A stretch of DNA of 12,429 nucleotides from an uncultured Flavobacteriales bacterium (GCA_938023515.1 CALJDR010000055.1:1-12429); one strand, 5' to 3'. Shown: positions 1-7,536, counted from the stretch's first letter. Numbers and translations: made by a program. The notes: a model not told the origin generated them from the sequence alone.

Positions 1-19
1 AGATGTGTATAAGAGACAG
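1..19. other. Nextera mosaic-end adapter (artefact)
   Basis: The first 19 bases are AGATGTGTATAAGAGACAG, identical to the Tn5 mosaic end used in Nextera tagmentation libraries. They are not genomic. Any reading frame that begins here carries adapter-encoded residues such as MCIRDR or MYKRQ. The genomic insert starts at base 20. Confidence 0.97.
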
Positions 20-1741
20 GGTCTGTACTGTTCGACGCCGGGCTGTTTCGTCGATGGTCAGCCGCATCGAATCGGTCATCTTGTCGGCATACAGGATCGC
101 CTTGCCGTTCACGTGCCGAGCCGCACGGCCGATGGTCTGGGTGAGCGAGCGGTGCGAACGGAGAAAGCCTTCCTTGTCCGCATCGAGGATCGCCACCAGC
201 GACACTTCCGGCAGGTCGAGCCCTTCGCGCAGCAGGTTTACCCCGATCAACACGTCGAACAGGCCTTCACGCAAATCCTGCATGATCTGTACACGTTCCA
301 TTGTCTCGACATCCGAGTGTATGTAGCGGCAGCGAACCCCTACCCGGGCCAGATACTTGGCCAGTTCCTCGGCCATACGCTTGGTCAGGGTGGTCACCAG
401 CACCCGTTCATCCAAGTCCTCACGCTTATGGATCTCTTCCAAAAGATCGTCGATCTGGTTCTTCGAAGGCCTCACTTCGATCTCCGGGTCGAGCAGTCCC
501 GTAGGGCGTATGACCTGTTCCACCACGACACCGCCCGATTTTTCCAGTTCATAATCCGCCGGAGTGGCCGATACATAGATCGTTTGATGCTGCATCGCCT
601 CGAATTCCTCGAACTTCAGCGGACGGTTGTCGATGGCCGCCGGCAGGCGGAACCCGTATTCCACCAGGTTGGTTTTGCGGCTGCGATCCCCACCGTACAT
701 TGCCTGTACCTGGGAAACGGTTACATGGCTTTCGTCGATGACCATCAGAAAATCCTTCGGGAAATAATCCAGCAGGCAGAACGGCCGGGTGCCCGGCTCC
801 CGGCCGTCCAGATACCGTGAATAGTTTTCGATGCCGGAACAATATCCCAATTCCCGGATCATTTCCAGGTCGAATTCCGTACGTTCTTTCAACCGTTTGG
901 CTTCCAGGGGCTGCCCTACGGAATTGAAATACTCTACCCGCTGGCCAAGGTCTATCTCGATCTGGTGAATGGCTGTTTTCAACCGGTCTTTCCCGGTGAC
1001 GAAGATATTAGCCGGATAGATACGCAGGTGGTCGTAAGACGTGATCACGGCATTGCTTACCGGGTCCGTGCCTTCTATTTCCTCGATTTTATCGCCGAAG
1101 AAGTGTATCCGCACCGCCGTATCGGAATAGGCCGGGAATACATCCACCGTATCGCCTTTCACCCGGAAGTTCCCCCGGGCGAAATCGGCCGTAGTACGGC
1201 TGTATAGCCCGTCTACCAGACGGTGGAGGAACGTGGTGCGCGGGATAATCTGCCCCACGGCTATGTCTATTACGCTCTTCTCGAATTCGTAGGGGTTCCC
1301 GATACCGTACAGGCACGACACGGAAGCCACCACGATCACGTCCCGCCGGGACGACAACAAGGAAGAAACCGCCGAAAGGCGCAGCTTCTCGATATCTTCG
1401 TTGATAGAAAGGTCCTTTTCGATGTACGTGCCAGTGGAGGGGATATAAGCCTCCGGCTGGTAATAATCGTAATACGATACGAAATACTCCACGGCGTTCT
1501 CCGGAAAAAAACCTTTAAATTCCGAGTAAAGCTGCGCGGCCAGGGTCTTGTTATGGGCCAACACGATGGTCGGCCGGCCGGTATTCTGGATGACGTTGGC
1601 TATTGTAAATGTCTTTCCCGATCCGGTGACGCCCAGTAGGGTTTGCGCCGGATTACCCTCCTCGATGCCTTGGGTGAGCTGTTTTATCGCTTCCGGCTGG
1701 TCGCCGGTAGGGGAATAGTCGCTGGTAAGTTTGAACTGCAT
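20..1741 (-). CDS. uvrB: UvrABC excinuclease subunit B, 3' end missing
   Basis: UvrB is the damage-verification helicase of nucleotide excision repair. It receives DNA from UvrA and recruits UvrC for incision. The frame is open from the ATG at 1741 to the adapter junction, giving 574 codons without a stop. Visible motifs are Walker A GVTGSGKT (residues 37-44), the strand-separating beta-hairpin start YYDYYQPEAY (90-99), the DESH box (336-339) and helicase motif VI QTIGRAAR (535-542). UvrB is usually about 660-680 residues, so roughly 100 are lost, including the C-terminal UVR domain that contacts UvrC. The loss comes from the contig edge, not a mutation. The start matches the usual N-terminus (MQFKLTSDYSPTGDQP), and a likely promoter lies just upstream. 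The gene is separated from bioD by a strong terminator and is probably its own unit. Confidence 0.96.
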
Positions 1742-1761
1742 TTTCTCCAAAAATTAGCCTG

Positions 1762-1792
1762 TAAAGATACGGAATATACGCAGGAATTCATA
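1762..1792 (-). promoter_or_regulatory. Probable uvrB promoter (Bacteroidota type)
   Basis: Read on the minus strand, TATCTTTA (1769-1762) is a 7-of-8 match to the Bacteroidota -7 element TAnnTTTG. TATG (1792-1789), 19 bases upstream, is a 3-of-4 match to the -33 element. Transcription would start near 1755, leaving a short leader before the ATG at 1741. The same 9-mer, GTAAAGATA on the plus strand, recurs in front of the DedA gene. This is pattern matching only. Confidence 0.45.
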
Positions 1793-1835
1793 GGCCCTCA
1801 CCGCCCGATAACCTGAGTTGCGCATCCCCTACAAA

Positions 1836-1872
1836 AAAAATTCCGCTGTCCTTAGAGAGCAGCGGAATTTTT
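1836..1872 (-). terminator. Intrinsic terminator after bioD
   Basis: A perfect 13-bp inverted repeat, AAAAATTCCGCTG (1836-1848) and CAGCGGAATTTTT (1860-1872), encloses an 11-base loop. The A/T flanks give a U-tract in either direction. It begins 16 bases after the bioD stop codon and ends transcription of the EamA-EamA-bioD operon before uvrB. Confidence 0.9.
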
Positions 1873-1888
1873 CAGGAATGAACCGTGT

Positions 1889-2572
1889 TTATAACAGGGA
1901 GGAGAAATCCCCGCTGCCGTAGCCTTCCTCTTTCAGGTTGCCCAAACGGATAAAACCGCACCCGGGATACGTTTTTTCCAGATAGTCTTTGATCACACGC
2001 ACTGTATCCTTCTCTATTTGGGGCAGCACATCGGGATAATAATTGTACACGACGGCGACTACGTCGATCCCGCGCGCCTTGCACAACTCGAGGCTCATCA
2101 CTGTATGGTTGATGCTCCCCAGTTTGCCCGAAGTGACCAATATTATCGGCAGCCCCTGGCGGGAAAGCCAGTCGAGCAGGTATTCGTGCCTGTTCAGGGG
2201 CACGCAAAGGCCGCCCACCCCTTCGCACAGGACGTATTCGTAGCGTTTTTCCAACTCTTTCCGGGCGGCGGCGATCTTTCCGGAATCTATTTCTGCACCG
2301 TCTATCTCAGCCGCCAGATGCGGGGAACACGGCACCGTGAAAATGAAAGGGCACGTAAGTCCTTCCTTGTCTTCCGGCAGAGAATCCACGCCCATCATCA
2401 GGCGGTGGTGTTCGATATCTTCCGACGATCCCACGCAACCCGTCTGGGCGATCTTCTGGGTCACGACGTTTTTGCCGTGATCTTTCAGGTAGCGGGCGAA
2501 CGCTCCCGTCACCCACGTTTTCCCGGCGTCGGTATCGATGCCGGTGATAAAATAAGTCTTTTTATGGGCCAT
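1889..2572 (-). CDS. bioD: Dethiobiotin synthetase
   Basis: BioD catalyses the penultimate step of biotin synthesis: ATP-dependent carboxylation and ring closure of 7,8-diaminopelargonate (DAPA) to dethiobiotin, in the cytoplasm. The protein is 227 residues, normal for the family. The P-loop is GIDTDAGKT (11-19), close to the GTDTEVGKT form in E. coli. K40 in TQKIAQTG occupies the place of the substrate-binding lysine in the E. coli motif YKPVASG. SPHLAA (83-88), EGVGG (117-121) and SGKLGSINHT (148-157) match the remaining active-site and nucleotide-binding blocks. No bioA, bioF or bioB is present here. It is the last gene of a three-gene operon: its ATG shares one base with the stop codon of the upstream EamA gene (TAATG), so translation is probably coupled. 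A 13-bp stem terminator follows. Confidence 0.94.
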   Translation of the reverse strand: MAHKKTYFITGIDTDAGKTWVTGAFARYLKDHGKNVVTQKIAQTGCVGSSEDIEHHRLMMGVDSLPEDKEGLTCPFIFTVPCSPHLAAEIDGAEIDSGKIAAARKELEKRYEYVLCEGVGGLCVPLNRHEYLLDWLSRQGLPIILVTSGKLGSINHTVMSLELCKARGIDVVAVVYNYYPDVLPQIEKDTVRVIKDYLEKTYPGCGFIRLGNLKEEGYGSGDFSSLL

Positions 2573-3519
2573 TATCTTTCTATTTTAGCCGTATTTTTCT
2601 TCCGGAAAAAGAAATCCCGCAGGGGCCGGTTGTAGAATATGAGCAGCGAAGCGGTGAGGATGAACAGCCCGGCCACGGTGAAGGCATTGGGATTGTCGCC
2701 CGTCATCAGCAGCCAACTCTCTATCGAGCCAAACACCGGCATCAGGAATTTCCACATATTGAGTTCCGAAACTTTCACTTCCGGACGGGCCAACAGGGCA
2801 AACCAGGTGACCATCGTCGTGACGGCAATGAACACTTTTATCACCAGGGCGAAGTGGAACATCCCGGCCGTCGGGAACGGCTGCCAGTCGCCGGTGATAG
2901 CCGCCAGGGCGAGCAGGAGTGCACCGCCGATGGTCAGTTCCGCCGAATTGAGCACCCGGATATTCACTTTGGTAAAATCGATCTGCGAAACGATGATATT
3001 GCCGTAAGCCGCCGAAACGCAGTTCACCAGCATCAGCAGGATACCGCCTATGGCGGCCACACCCATCGCCTGCATATTGATCAGGCTGGGGAAACTCACC
3101 ACCACCAGGCCCACCACCGCCAGGGCGATGCTGAACACTTTGAGCGGAGTGAAGCGATCGGTCTTGAGCATGAAATGCGCCATCACGGCTACGAAGAAAG
3201 GCTGGGCGCTCACGATGAGCGATGCCAGCGAAGCATCGAGCAGGTTCTGTCCCAGGTAATAGGCTCCGTAAAGTATCGTCGTAGAGAAAAGGGCCACTTT
3301 TATCATCAGCCACAGGTTATCTTTCACCTGTCGGAAATACCGGGGGCCGATCCGGGCCCAGGGCATCAGCACTACGCCCGCAATGAGATACGTGTATCCC
3401 GCGAACTGCAAAGGCGAAGAAAGGTATTCGAGGCCCACTTTGGTAGGCACGAAGGTCGAAGCCCACAACAGGCAGGTCATAATGGCCAGAAAAGGCGTGG
3501 AAAAAATTATTTTCTTCAT
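2572..3519 (-). CDS. EamA-family (DMT superfamily) transporter, paralogue A
   Basis: A 315-residue inner-membrane protein of about ten hydrophobic segments, the usual size and layout for EamA/RhaT-type drug/metabolite transporters (two repeats of five helices). The first segment runs through residues 8-30 (LAIMTCLLWASTFVPTKVGL). The basic C-terminus (RKKNTAKIER) should be cytoplasmic. It is clearly paralogous to the next gene upstream: both share the N-terminal WAS-FVP-K-GLE pattern, a QPFFVAV/QPLFVAV block and the unusual block ARPxVKVSELNMWKFL (244-259). Its ATG overlaps the upstream stop by four bases (ATGA) and its stop overlaps the bioD start (TAATG). Substrate cannot be read from sequence. 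The context with bioD suggests biotin or a precursor; the E. coli biotin importer YigM (BioT) is also a ten-helix carrier of this superfamily. Confidence 0.9.
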   Translation of the reverse strand: MKKIIFSTPFLAIMTCLLWASTFVPTKVGLEYLSSPLQFAGYTYLIAGVVLMPWARIGPRYFRQVKDNLWLMIKVALFSTTILYGAYYLGQNLLDASLASLIVSAQPFFVAVMAHFMLKTDRFTPLKVFSIALAVVGLVVVSFPSLINMQAMGVAAIGGILLMLVNCVSAAYGNIIVSQIDFTKVNIRVLNSAELTIGGALLLALAAITGDWQPFPTAGMFHFALVIKVFIAVTTMVTWFALLARPEVKVSELNMWKFLMPVFGSIESWLLMTGDNPNAFTVAGLFILTASLLIFYNRPLRDFFFRKKNTAKIER

Positions 3520-4484
3520 CTCTCGAGAGGATTTTTTTGAAATATAGCCCGGTACAGGTTGCCGTAGTTCAGCAGCACCAGGGACGAAGTGAGTACGAGC
3601 AGCCCCACTACCGAATACAACTGAGGATACTCATCCGGCATCAGCGCCCAGCTTTCCATCGAACCGACCACCGGGATGAGGAATTTCCACATATTCAGTT
3701 CAGACACTTTCACGCCCGGGCGGGCCAGCAGCACAAACCACAGCCCGATAGCCACCGTGGAAATGAACACCAGTACGGCGAGTGACACCCACCAGATCCC
3801 CTGCGTGGGGAATCCGTGGAACCCGGCTACCGGATACGATATGGCTAACAGGGTGAGGCCGCCCACCATCAGCTGCGATGACGAGAACACCAGCGGATCC
3901 AGCCGGTCGGTCTGGGTACGGGATATCAAGACATTGGAAAATGCGGAGGTCATGTTGTTGCACACCAGGAACAGGATGCCGACGATCGGAGTCCACCCCA
4001 GAAAATCGGCCCCCGATATTTTGCCGGAAGCGATGATCACCAGCCCAGCCAGACCGAGCAGGATGGCTGCCGTTTTCCGCCAGGACAGGCGGTCGTCCCG
4101 GCGCATGAAATGGGCGAACACCGCCACGAACAGCGGCTGGGAACCCACGACAAGCGCACCTATGGCCGCCTCCACACGCATTTGTCCCATGTAGAAACAG
4201 GTATACAGCAGGGAAGTATGGAATATCGAAATGAGCAGGATTTTCGGAAAATTGCGCCGCACTTGGGCGAAATAGCCCCCTTTACCGGGGTCATTCTTCT
4301 TCCCTATGCGCGACAGGGCATAGAACACAGCGATGAAAAAACCGGCCAGGAAAAAGCGGTATCCTGCGAACTCCAAAGGGCGCGGCATGATCTCCAGCCC
4401 TATTTTGAGCGGGACAAAAGGCGATGCCCAAAGTATGCAACATATCACGGCCAGAAAAGTCGTGGAAGTGAACAGTTTTCTCAT
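3516..4484 (-). CDS. EamA-family (DMT superfamily) transporter, paralogue B
   Basis: A 322-residue membrane protein of about ten hydrophobic segments, first gene of the EamA-EamA-bioD operon. I chose the ATG at 4484 (MRKLFTSTTFLAVICC) rather than the in-frame ATG at 4508. The shorter form aligns residue for residue with the N-terminus of paralogue A (MKKIIFSTPFLAIMTC), and a -7 promoter element at 4506-4513 would put the upstream ATG outside the transcript. The block ARPGVKVSELNMWKFL (254-269) is nearly identical to paralogue A, and the phrase AVFAHFM (121-127) matches AVMAHFM there. The pair looks like a tandem duplication kept in one operon, with the two products perhaps pairing or having diverged in substrate. 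EamA membership is well supported; the transported molecule is not known. Confidence 0.89.
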   Translation of the reverse strand: MRKLFTSTTFLAVICCILWASPFVPLKIGLEIMPRPLEFAGYRFFLAGFFIAVFYALSRIGKKNDPGKGGYFAQVRRNFPKILLISIFHTSLLYTCFYMGQMRVEAAIGALVVGSQPLFVAVFAHFMRRDDRLSWRKTAAILLGLAGLVIIASGKISGADFLGWTPIVGILFLVCNNMTSAFSNVLISRTQTDRLDPLVFSSSQLMVGGLTLLAISYPVAGFHGFPTQGIWWVSLAVLVFISTVAIGLWFVLLARPGVKVSELNMWKFLIPVVGSMESWALMPDEYPQLYSVVGLLVLTSSLVLLNYGNLYRAIFQKNPLER

Positions 4485-4505
4485 TCCGGATACAACTAAC
4501 GCGGG

Positions 4506-4513
4506 CAAATGTA
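4506..4513 (-). promoter_or_regulatory. -7 element for the EamA-EamA-bioD operon
   Basis: On the minus strand this reads TACATTTG, a full match to the Bacteroidota -7 consensus TAnnTTTG. Transcription would start near 4499, about 15 bases before the ATG at 4484. No good -33 TTTG lies at the expected 19-21 base spacing, so only half of the promoter is supported. Confidence 0.5.
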
Positions 4514-4525
4514 CGAAATATGACT

Positions 4526-4533
4526 TATATTTG
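4526..4533 (+). promoter_or_regulatory. -7 element for the thioredoxin-like lipoprotein gene
   Basis: TATATTTG is a full match to TAnnTTTG and lies back to back with the minus-strand box at 4506-4513. Predicted transcription starts near 4540, which excludes the in-frame ATG at 4520 and supports the ATG at 4583. No clear -33 element is visible. Confidence 0.5.
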
Positions 4534-4582
4534 TTACCCGAAAGGCCTCATCCGGCCGGATACGAACAAAAAACAGGACATA

Positions 4583-5527
4583 ATGTATAAAATAACCTGC
4601 ACTGCGCTCGTCCTCTGCGCGGCCCTTTTATTTTCCTGGGGATGCAAAGGGCACAATACGGCCGCCGAAAAACAAACGGCCGCTGTGATGGATTCTACCC
4701 GGACATTCGAGTACATTAAAGTACCGGATTCCCTCACTTCGCCCCAAGCGCGGGCCGAATATGTGACGGAACATTTCTGGGACAATTACGATTTTGCGGA
4801 TACGGCCCTGCTGAGGCTGCCACAGGTCAGCGAACAGGGTTTTGCCGATTATATAAGCATCCTGAACAGCGTGGAGCCGGATATGGCCCGCAAATCGATC
4901 GGCCTGTTCCTCGAAAAGGCATCGGCAACGCCTGCGACCCGCGACCATTTCCTCTCGCTGGCCGAAAAATACCTGTACGACCCGAATTCTCCGATGCGCA
5001 ACGAAGAGCTGTACATCTGTGTGGTAGAATCGTACCTGGCCGATAAACGCGTCCCCGAAATGTCGCGCCTGCGGCCCGAAGCCCAACTGGAAACGCTGCT
5101 TAAAAACCGGGAAGGGACTCCGGCAGCCGATTTCAAATACGAGACCATCGGCGGGGCCAAAGGGGGCCTGTATGGGATCAAAACACCCTATACGCTGGTC
5201 TATTTCAACAATCCCGAGTGCGAGAACTGCCATATCACCACCAGCCGGATGAAGAATTCCCCGACCCTGAACGAGATGATCCGCGACAAACAATTGACCA
5301 TCCTGTCCATCTATCCGGACGGCCAGGTCGAAATGTGGCGCGAACATGCGGCCGATTTCCCTTCCAATTGGGTGGTAGCATACGACAAAGGCCGCACGAT
5401 CGATGCCGGCAGACTTTACGACCTGCGGGCCATTCCTTCGCTGTACCTGCTGGACAAGGACAAGAAAGTCCTTATGAAAGATGCGGATCTGTGGCACGCA
5501 GAGGCTTACCTGAGCAAAGCGCAGTAA
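4583..5527 (+). CDS. Thioredoxin-like lipoprotein, DUF5106 type
   Basis: A 314-residue exported protein. The N-terminus MYKITCTALVLCAALLFSWGC looks like a lipoprotein signal peptide with C21 as the lipidated residue, though W at -2 makes the lipobox imperfect. The middle region (about 50-180, beginning SPQARAEYVTEHFWDNYDF) resembles DUF5106, which in Bacteroidales precedes a thioredoxin fold. The C-terminal part (about 185-314) is thioredoxin-like: strand YTLVYFNNPEC, a C213-E-N-C216 active site, and the cis-proline loop AIPSLYLLD with P285. The likely role is thiol-disulfide exchange in the periplasm or at a membrane face; partner unknown. The ATG at 4583 is preferred over 4520 because it starts directly at the signal peptide and lies after the predicted transcription start. 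The flavodiiron gene follows after 46 bases. Family assignment is from memory; the thioredoxin fold is more certain than DUF5106. Confidence 0.78.
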   Translation: MYKITCTALVLCAALLFSWGCKGHNTAAEKQTAAVMDSTRTFEYIKVPDSLTSPQARAEYVTEHFWDNYDFADTALLRLPQVSEQGFADYISILNSVEPDMARKSIGLFLEKASATPATRDHFLSLAEKYLYDPNSPMRNEELYICVVESYLADKRVPEMSRLRPEAQLETLLKNREGTPAADFKYETIGGAKGGLYGIKTPYTLVYFNNPECENCHITTSRMKNSPTLNEMIRDKQLTILSIYPDGQVEMWREHAADFPSNWVVAYDKGRTIDAGRLYDLRAIPSLYLLDKDKKVLMKDADLWHAEAYLSKAQ

Positions 5528-5573
5528 CCGCATCGGCGTTTTTTCCGAGAATAAATTAAATCACAAACGATAT

Positions 5574-6767
5574 ATGGACGTAAAAATAAAAGGGAACATA
5601 CATTATGTGGGTGTAAACGACCGCAGCAAAGCCCTGTTCGAGGGGATGTGGCCGCTGCCATTGGGTATTTCCTACAACTCCTACCTGATAGACGACCAAA
5701 AGACGGCCCTGGTGGATACGGTCGACATCTGCTATTTCGAGCCTTTTTACCACAAGCTAAAACAGATATTGGGCGACCGTCCCGTCGATTACCTGATCAT
5801 CAACCACATGGAACCGGACCATTCGGGTTCCATCAGCCTGATCCGTAAATACTATCCGGATATCACTATCGTAGCCAGCAAACAGGCGTTCGGTATGCTG
5901 GAAGGGTTCTACGGCATAGATACCGGCGCACAGATCCAGGTGACGGACGACACCCAGCTGGACTTAGGGCATCACAAACTCCAGTTCCGCCTCACCCCTA
6001 TGGTGCATTGGCCGGAAACGATGATGACTTTCGACAGTACGGAAGGGGTGCTTTTCTCCGGCGATGCGTTCGGCGCGTTCGGTGCCCTGGACGGAGGCGT
6101 GCTGGACACCCGCATCAATACCGACAAATACTGGAACGAGATGTTCCGCTACTATTCCAACGTCGTGGGCAAATACGGTATGTCCGTTCAGCGGGCCTTT
6201 CAAAAATTGGAGGGTCTGCCCATATCCGCCATCTGCTCCACCCACGGGCCTGTATGGATGGAAAATGTTCCGAGAGTAAAGGACATCTACGACCGCCTGA
6301 GCCGATATGAGGCCGAAGACGGCGTGGTGGTAGCCTACGGAAGCATGTACGGCAACACGGAGCAAATGGCTGAGACGATCGCAGCCGAACTCTCCGCCCA
6401 GGGAGTCCGCAATATCGCGATGCACAACGTGAGCAAGAGCGACGCTTCGTATATCCTGGCCGACGTGTTCCGTTACAAGGGCCTTATCCTCGGGGCGCCG
6501 ACCTACAACACGACCGTTTTCCCGCCCATGGAAGCCCTGCTGTCCAAAATACTCAACCGGGATATCAAAGGCCGCCTTTTGGGCTATTTCGGCTCCTTTA
6601 CCTGGGCCGGGGCTGCAGTGAAGACCATCCGGGAATTCGCCGAAAAAAGCAAGTTCGACGTAGTAGGCGATCCGGTGGAAATGAAACAATCTTTAAACGA
6701 GGATACGCGTCGCCAGTGCGAAGAACTGGCCCGGACGATGGCCGCACGGCTGAAGCAGGACAAATAG
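5574..6767 (+). CDS. Flavodiiron protein (oxygen/NO reductase, FprA/ROO type)
   Basis: A cytoplasmic enzyme that reduces O2 to water and/or NO to N2O, protecting anaerobes. The 397-residue length fits a class A protein: a metallo-beta-lactamase-like diiron domain (about 1-245) then a flavodoxin domain (about 250-395), with no fused rubredoxin. All six expected iron ligands are present: H78, E80 and D82 in NHMEPDH, then H145 (MVHWPE), D164 (FSGDAFG) and H224 (STHGP). The flavodoxin FMN-phosphate loop is YGSMYGNTE (255-263), with later FMN-site blocks GAPTYN (308-313) and GSFTWAG (340-346). No rubredoxin or NADH:rubredoxin reductase gene lies in this window, so the electron donor is unknown. 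The start is the only sensible ATG. A terminator follows, shared with the convergent DedA gene. O2 versus NO preference cannot be read from sequence. Confidence 0.95.
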   Translation: MDVKIKGNIHYVGVNDRSKALFEGMWPLPLGISYNSYLIDDQKTALVDTVDICYFEPFYHKLKQILGDRPVDYLIINHMEPDHSGSISLIRKYYPDITIVASKQAFGMLEGFYGIDTGAQIQVTDDTQLDLGHHKLQFRLTPMVHWPETMMTFDSTEGVLFSGDAFGAFGALDGGVLDTRINTDKYWNEMFRYYSNVVGKYGMSVQRAFQKLEGLPISAICSTHGPVWMENVPRVKDIYDRLSRYEAEDGVVVAYGSMYGNTEQMAETIAAELSAQGVRNIAMHNVSKSDASYILADVFRYKGLILGAPTYNTTVFPPMEALLSKILNRDIKGRLLGYFGSFTWAGAAVKTIREFAEKSKFDVVGDPVEMKQSLNEDTRRQCEELARTMAARLKQDK

Positions 6768-6785
6768 TAAACCATCCTATAAAAC

Positions 6786-6814
6786 AAAAAGCGCCTTCCC
6801 GAGGCGCTTTTTTA
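6786..6814. terminator. Bidirectional terminator between convergent genes
   Basis: The stem is GCGCCT (6791-6796) and AGGCGC (6802-6807) with a 5-base loop. An A-run on the left and a T-run on the right extend the stem and supply a U-tract in both directions. It starts 18 bases after the flavodiiron stop. The T-run on its right side runs into the minus-strand DedA stop codon at 6812-6814, so one short element serves both genes. Confidence 0.88.
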
Positions 6815-7480
6815 TTTGGATTCGTTTTCGACTGTTTTGGAACTTTTCCGGTGCCGCCACATCTCGATCACCCCCGGAAGGATGGATACCACGACGATCA
6901 CCACGATGAACAGTTTCATGTTCCCCTGCACGAACGGAAGTCCGCCGAACAGGTACCCCGCATAGGCGAATACGACCACCCACAGGATCGCCCCGGCTAT
7001 ATTGAAAACGGAAAAACGGCGGTAGCCCATCCGTCCGATACCGGCCACGAAAGGCGCGAACGTCCGGATGATGGGTAAGAAACGGGCCAGCACGATGGTT
7101 TTTCCCCCGTATTTCTCGTAGAATTTATGGGTTTTTTCCAGGTAGCTTTGCTTAAATATTTTGGAATCCGGCTTTCGGAACAGTTTTTCCCCGAAAAACC
7201 GCCCGATGGCATAGTTCAGCGCGTCCCCCAGCACCGCCGCCACGATCAGCACTAAGACCAGCAGATGGATATTGAGGTCGTCCGGCTGCATCGAGCAGAG
7301 CGCACCTGCCAGGAACAGCAGCGAATCACCCGGTAAAAAAGGAGCGACGACCAGCCCGGTTTCGCAAAATATAATGAGGAACAGAATTACATATATCCAG
7401 TTTCCGTACAGGGCCACCATTTGCGCCAGATGAACGTCTATATGCAGGATAAAATCCCAGATAAAATCAAAGTATTCCAT
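6812..7480 (-). CDS. DedA-family inner-membrane protein
   Basis: A 222-residue multi-spanning protein of the DedA/SNARE-associated (VTT) family. Members are proton-linked membrane proteins, several shown to act as lipid (undecaprenyl phosphate or phosphatidylethanolamine) scramblases or flippases needed for envelope integrity. Hallmarks are E40-TG followed by PFLPGDSLLF (47-56), G85-D86 in the second hydrophobic part, and the re-entrant motif ARFLPIIRTFAPFVAG (132-147) with R133, P136 and R139. The tail is basic and probably cytoplasmic. I take the ATG at 7480; an in-frame TTG lies three codons upstream at 7489. A promoter with correct spacing sits just upstream, so the gene appears to be a single-gene unit. 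Which DedA subfamily it is, and which lipid it moves, is not clear from sequence. Confidence 0.94.
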   Translation of the reverse strand: MEYFDFIWDFILHIDVHLAQMVALYGNWIYVILFLIIFCETGLVVAPFLPGDSLLFLAGALCSMQPDDLNIHLLVLVLIVAAVLGDALNYAIGRFFGEKLFRKPDSKIFKQSYLEKTHKFYEKYGGKTIVLARFLPIIRTFAPFVAGIGRMGYRRFSVFNIAGAILWVVVFAYAGYLFGGLPFVQGNMKLFIVVIVVVSILPGVIEMWRHRKSSKTVENESK

Positions 7481-7505
7481 ACACACCAATCTCTGCTTTA
7501 TACGG

Positions 7506-7536
7506 TAAAGATAGTGAATGCCGAGCGTCCTTCAAA
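7506..7536 (-). promoter_or_regulatory. Promoter of the DedA gene
   Basis: On the minus strand, TTTG (7536-7533) is followed after exactly 19 bases by TATCTTTA (7513-7506), a 7-of-8 match to TAnnTTTG. This is the standard Bacteroidota sigma-ABfr layout and the best promoter in the window. Transcription would start near 7500, about 20 bases before the ATG at 7480. Confidence 0.6.

Noticed and set aside
20..300. UvrB truncation as a pseudogene
   Set aside because: The frame stays open to the adapter junction with no frameshift or internal stop, so the loss reflects the contig edge.
5..820. Plus-strand 271-residue open frame starting in the left adapter
   Set aside because: It is antisense to, and in codon register with, uvrB; the translation has no recognisable domain and its first residues are adapter.
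4628..5533. Minus-strand 301-residue open frame
   Set aside because: It is antisense to the thioredoxin-like lipoprotein gene, with no domain or upstream signal; it arises from GC-biased codon use.
5528..5573. Terminator between the lipoprotein and flavodiiron genes
   Set aside because: There is a short T-run at 5539-5544, but the only stem before it is about 3 bp, too weak to call.
5964..6689. Minus-strand 241-residue open frame
   Set aside because: It lies wholly antisense within the flavodiiron gene, which has all of its catalytic ligands; the antisense translation resembles nothing.
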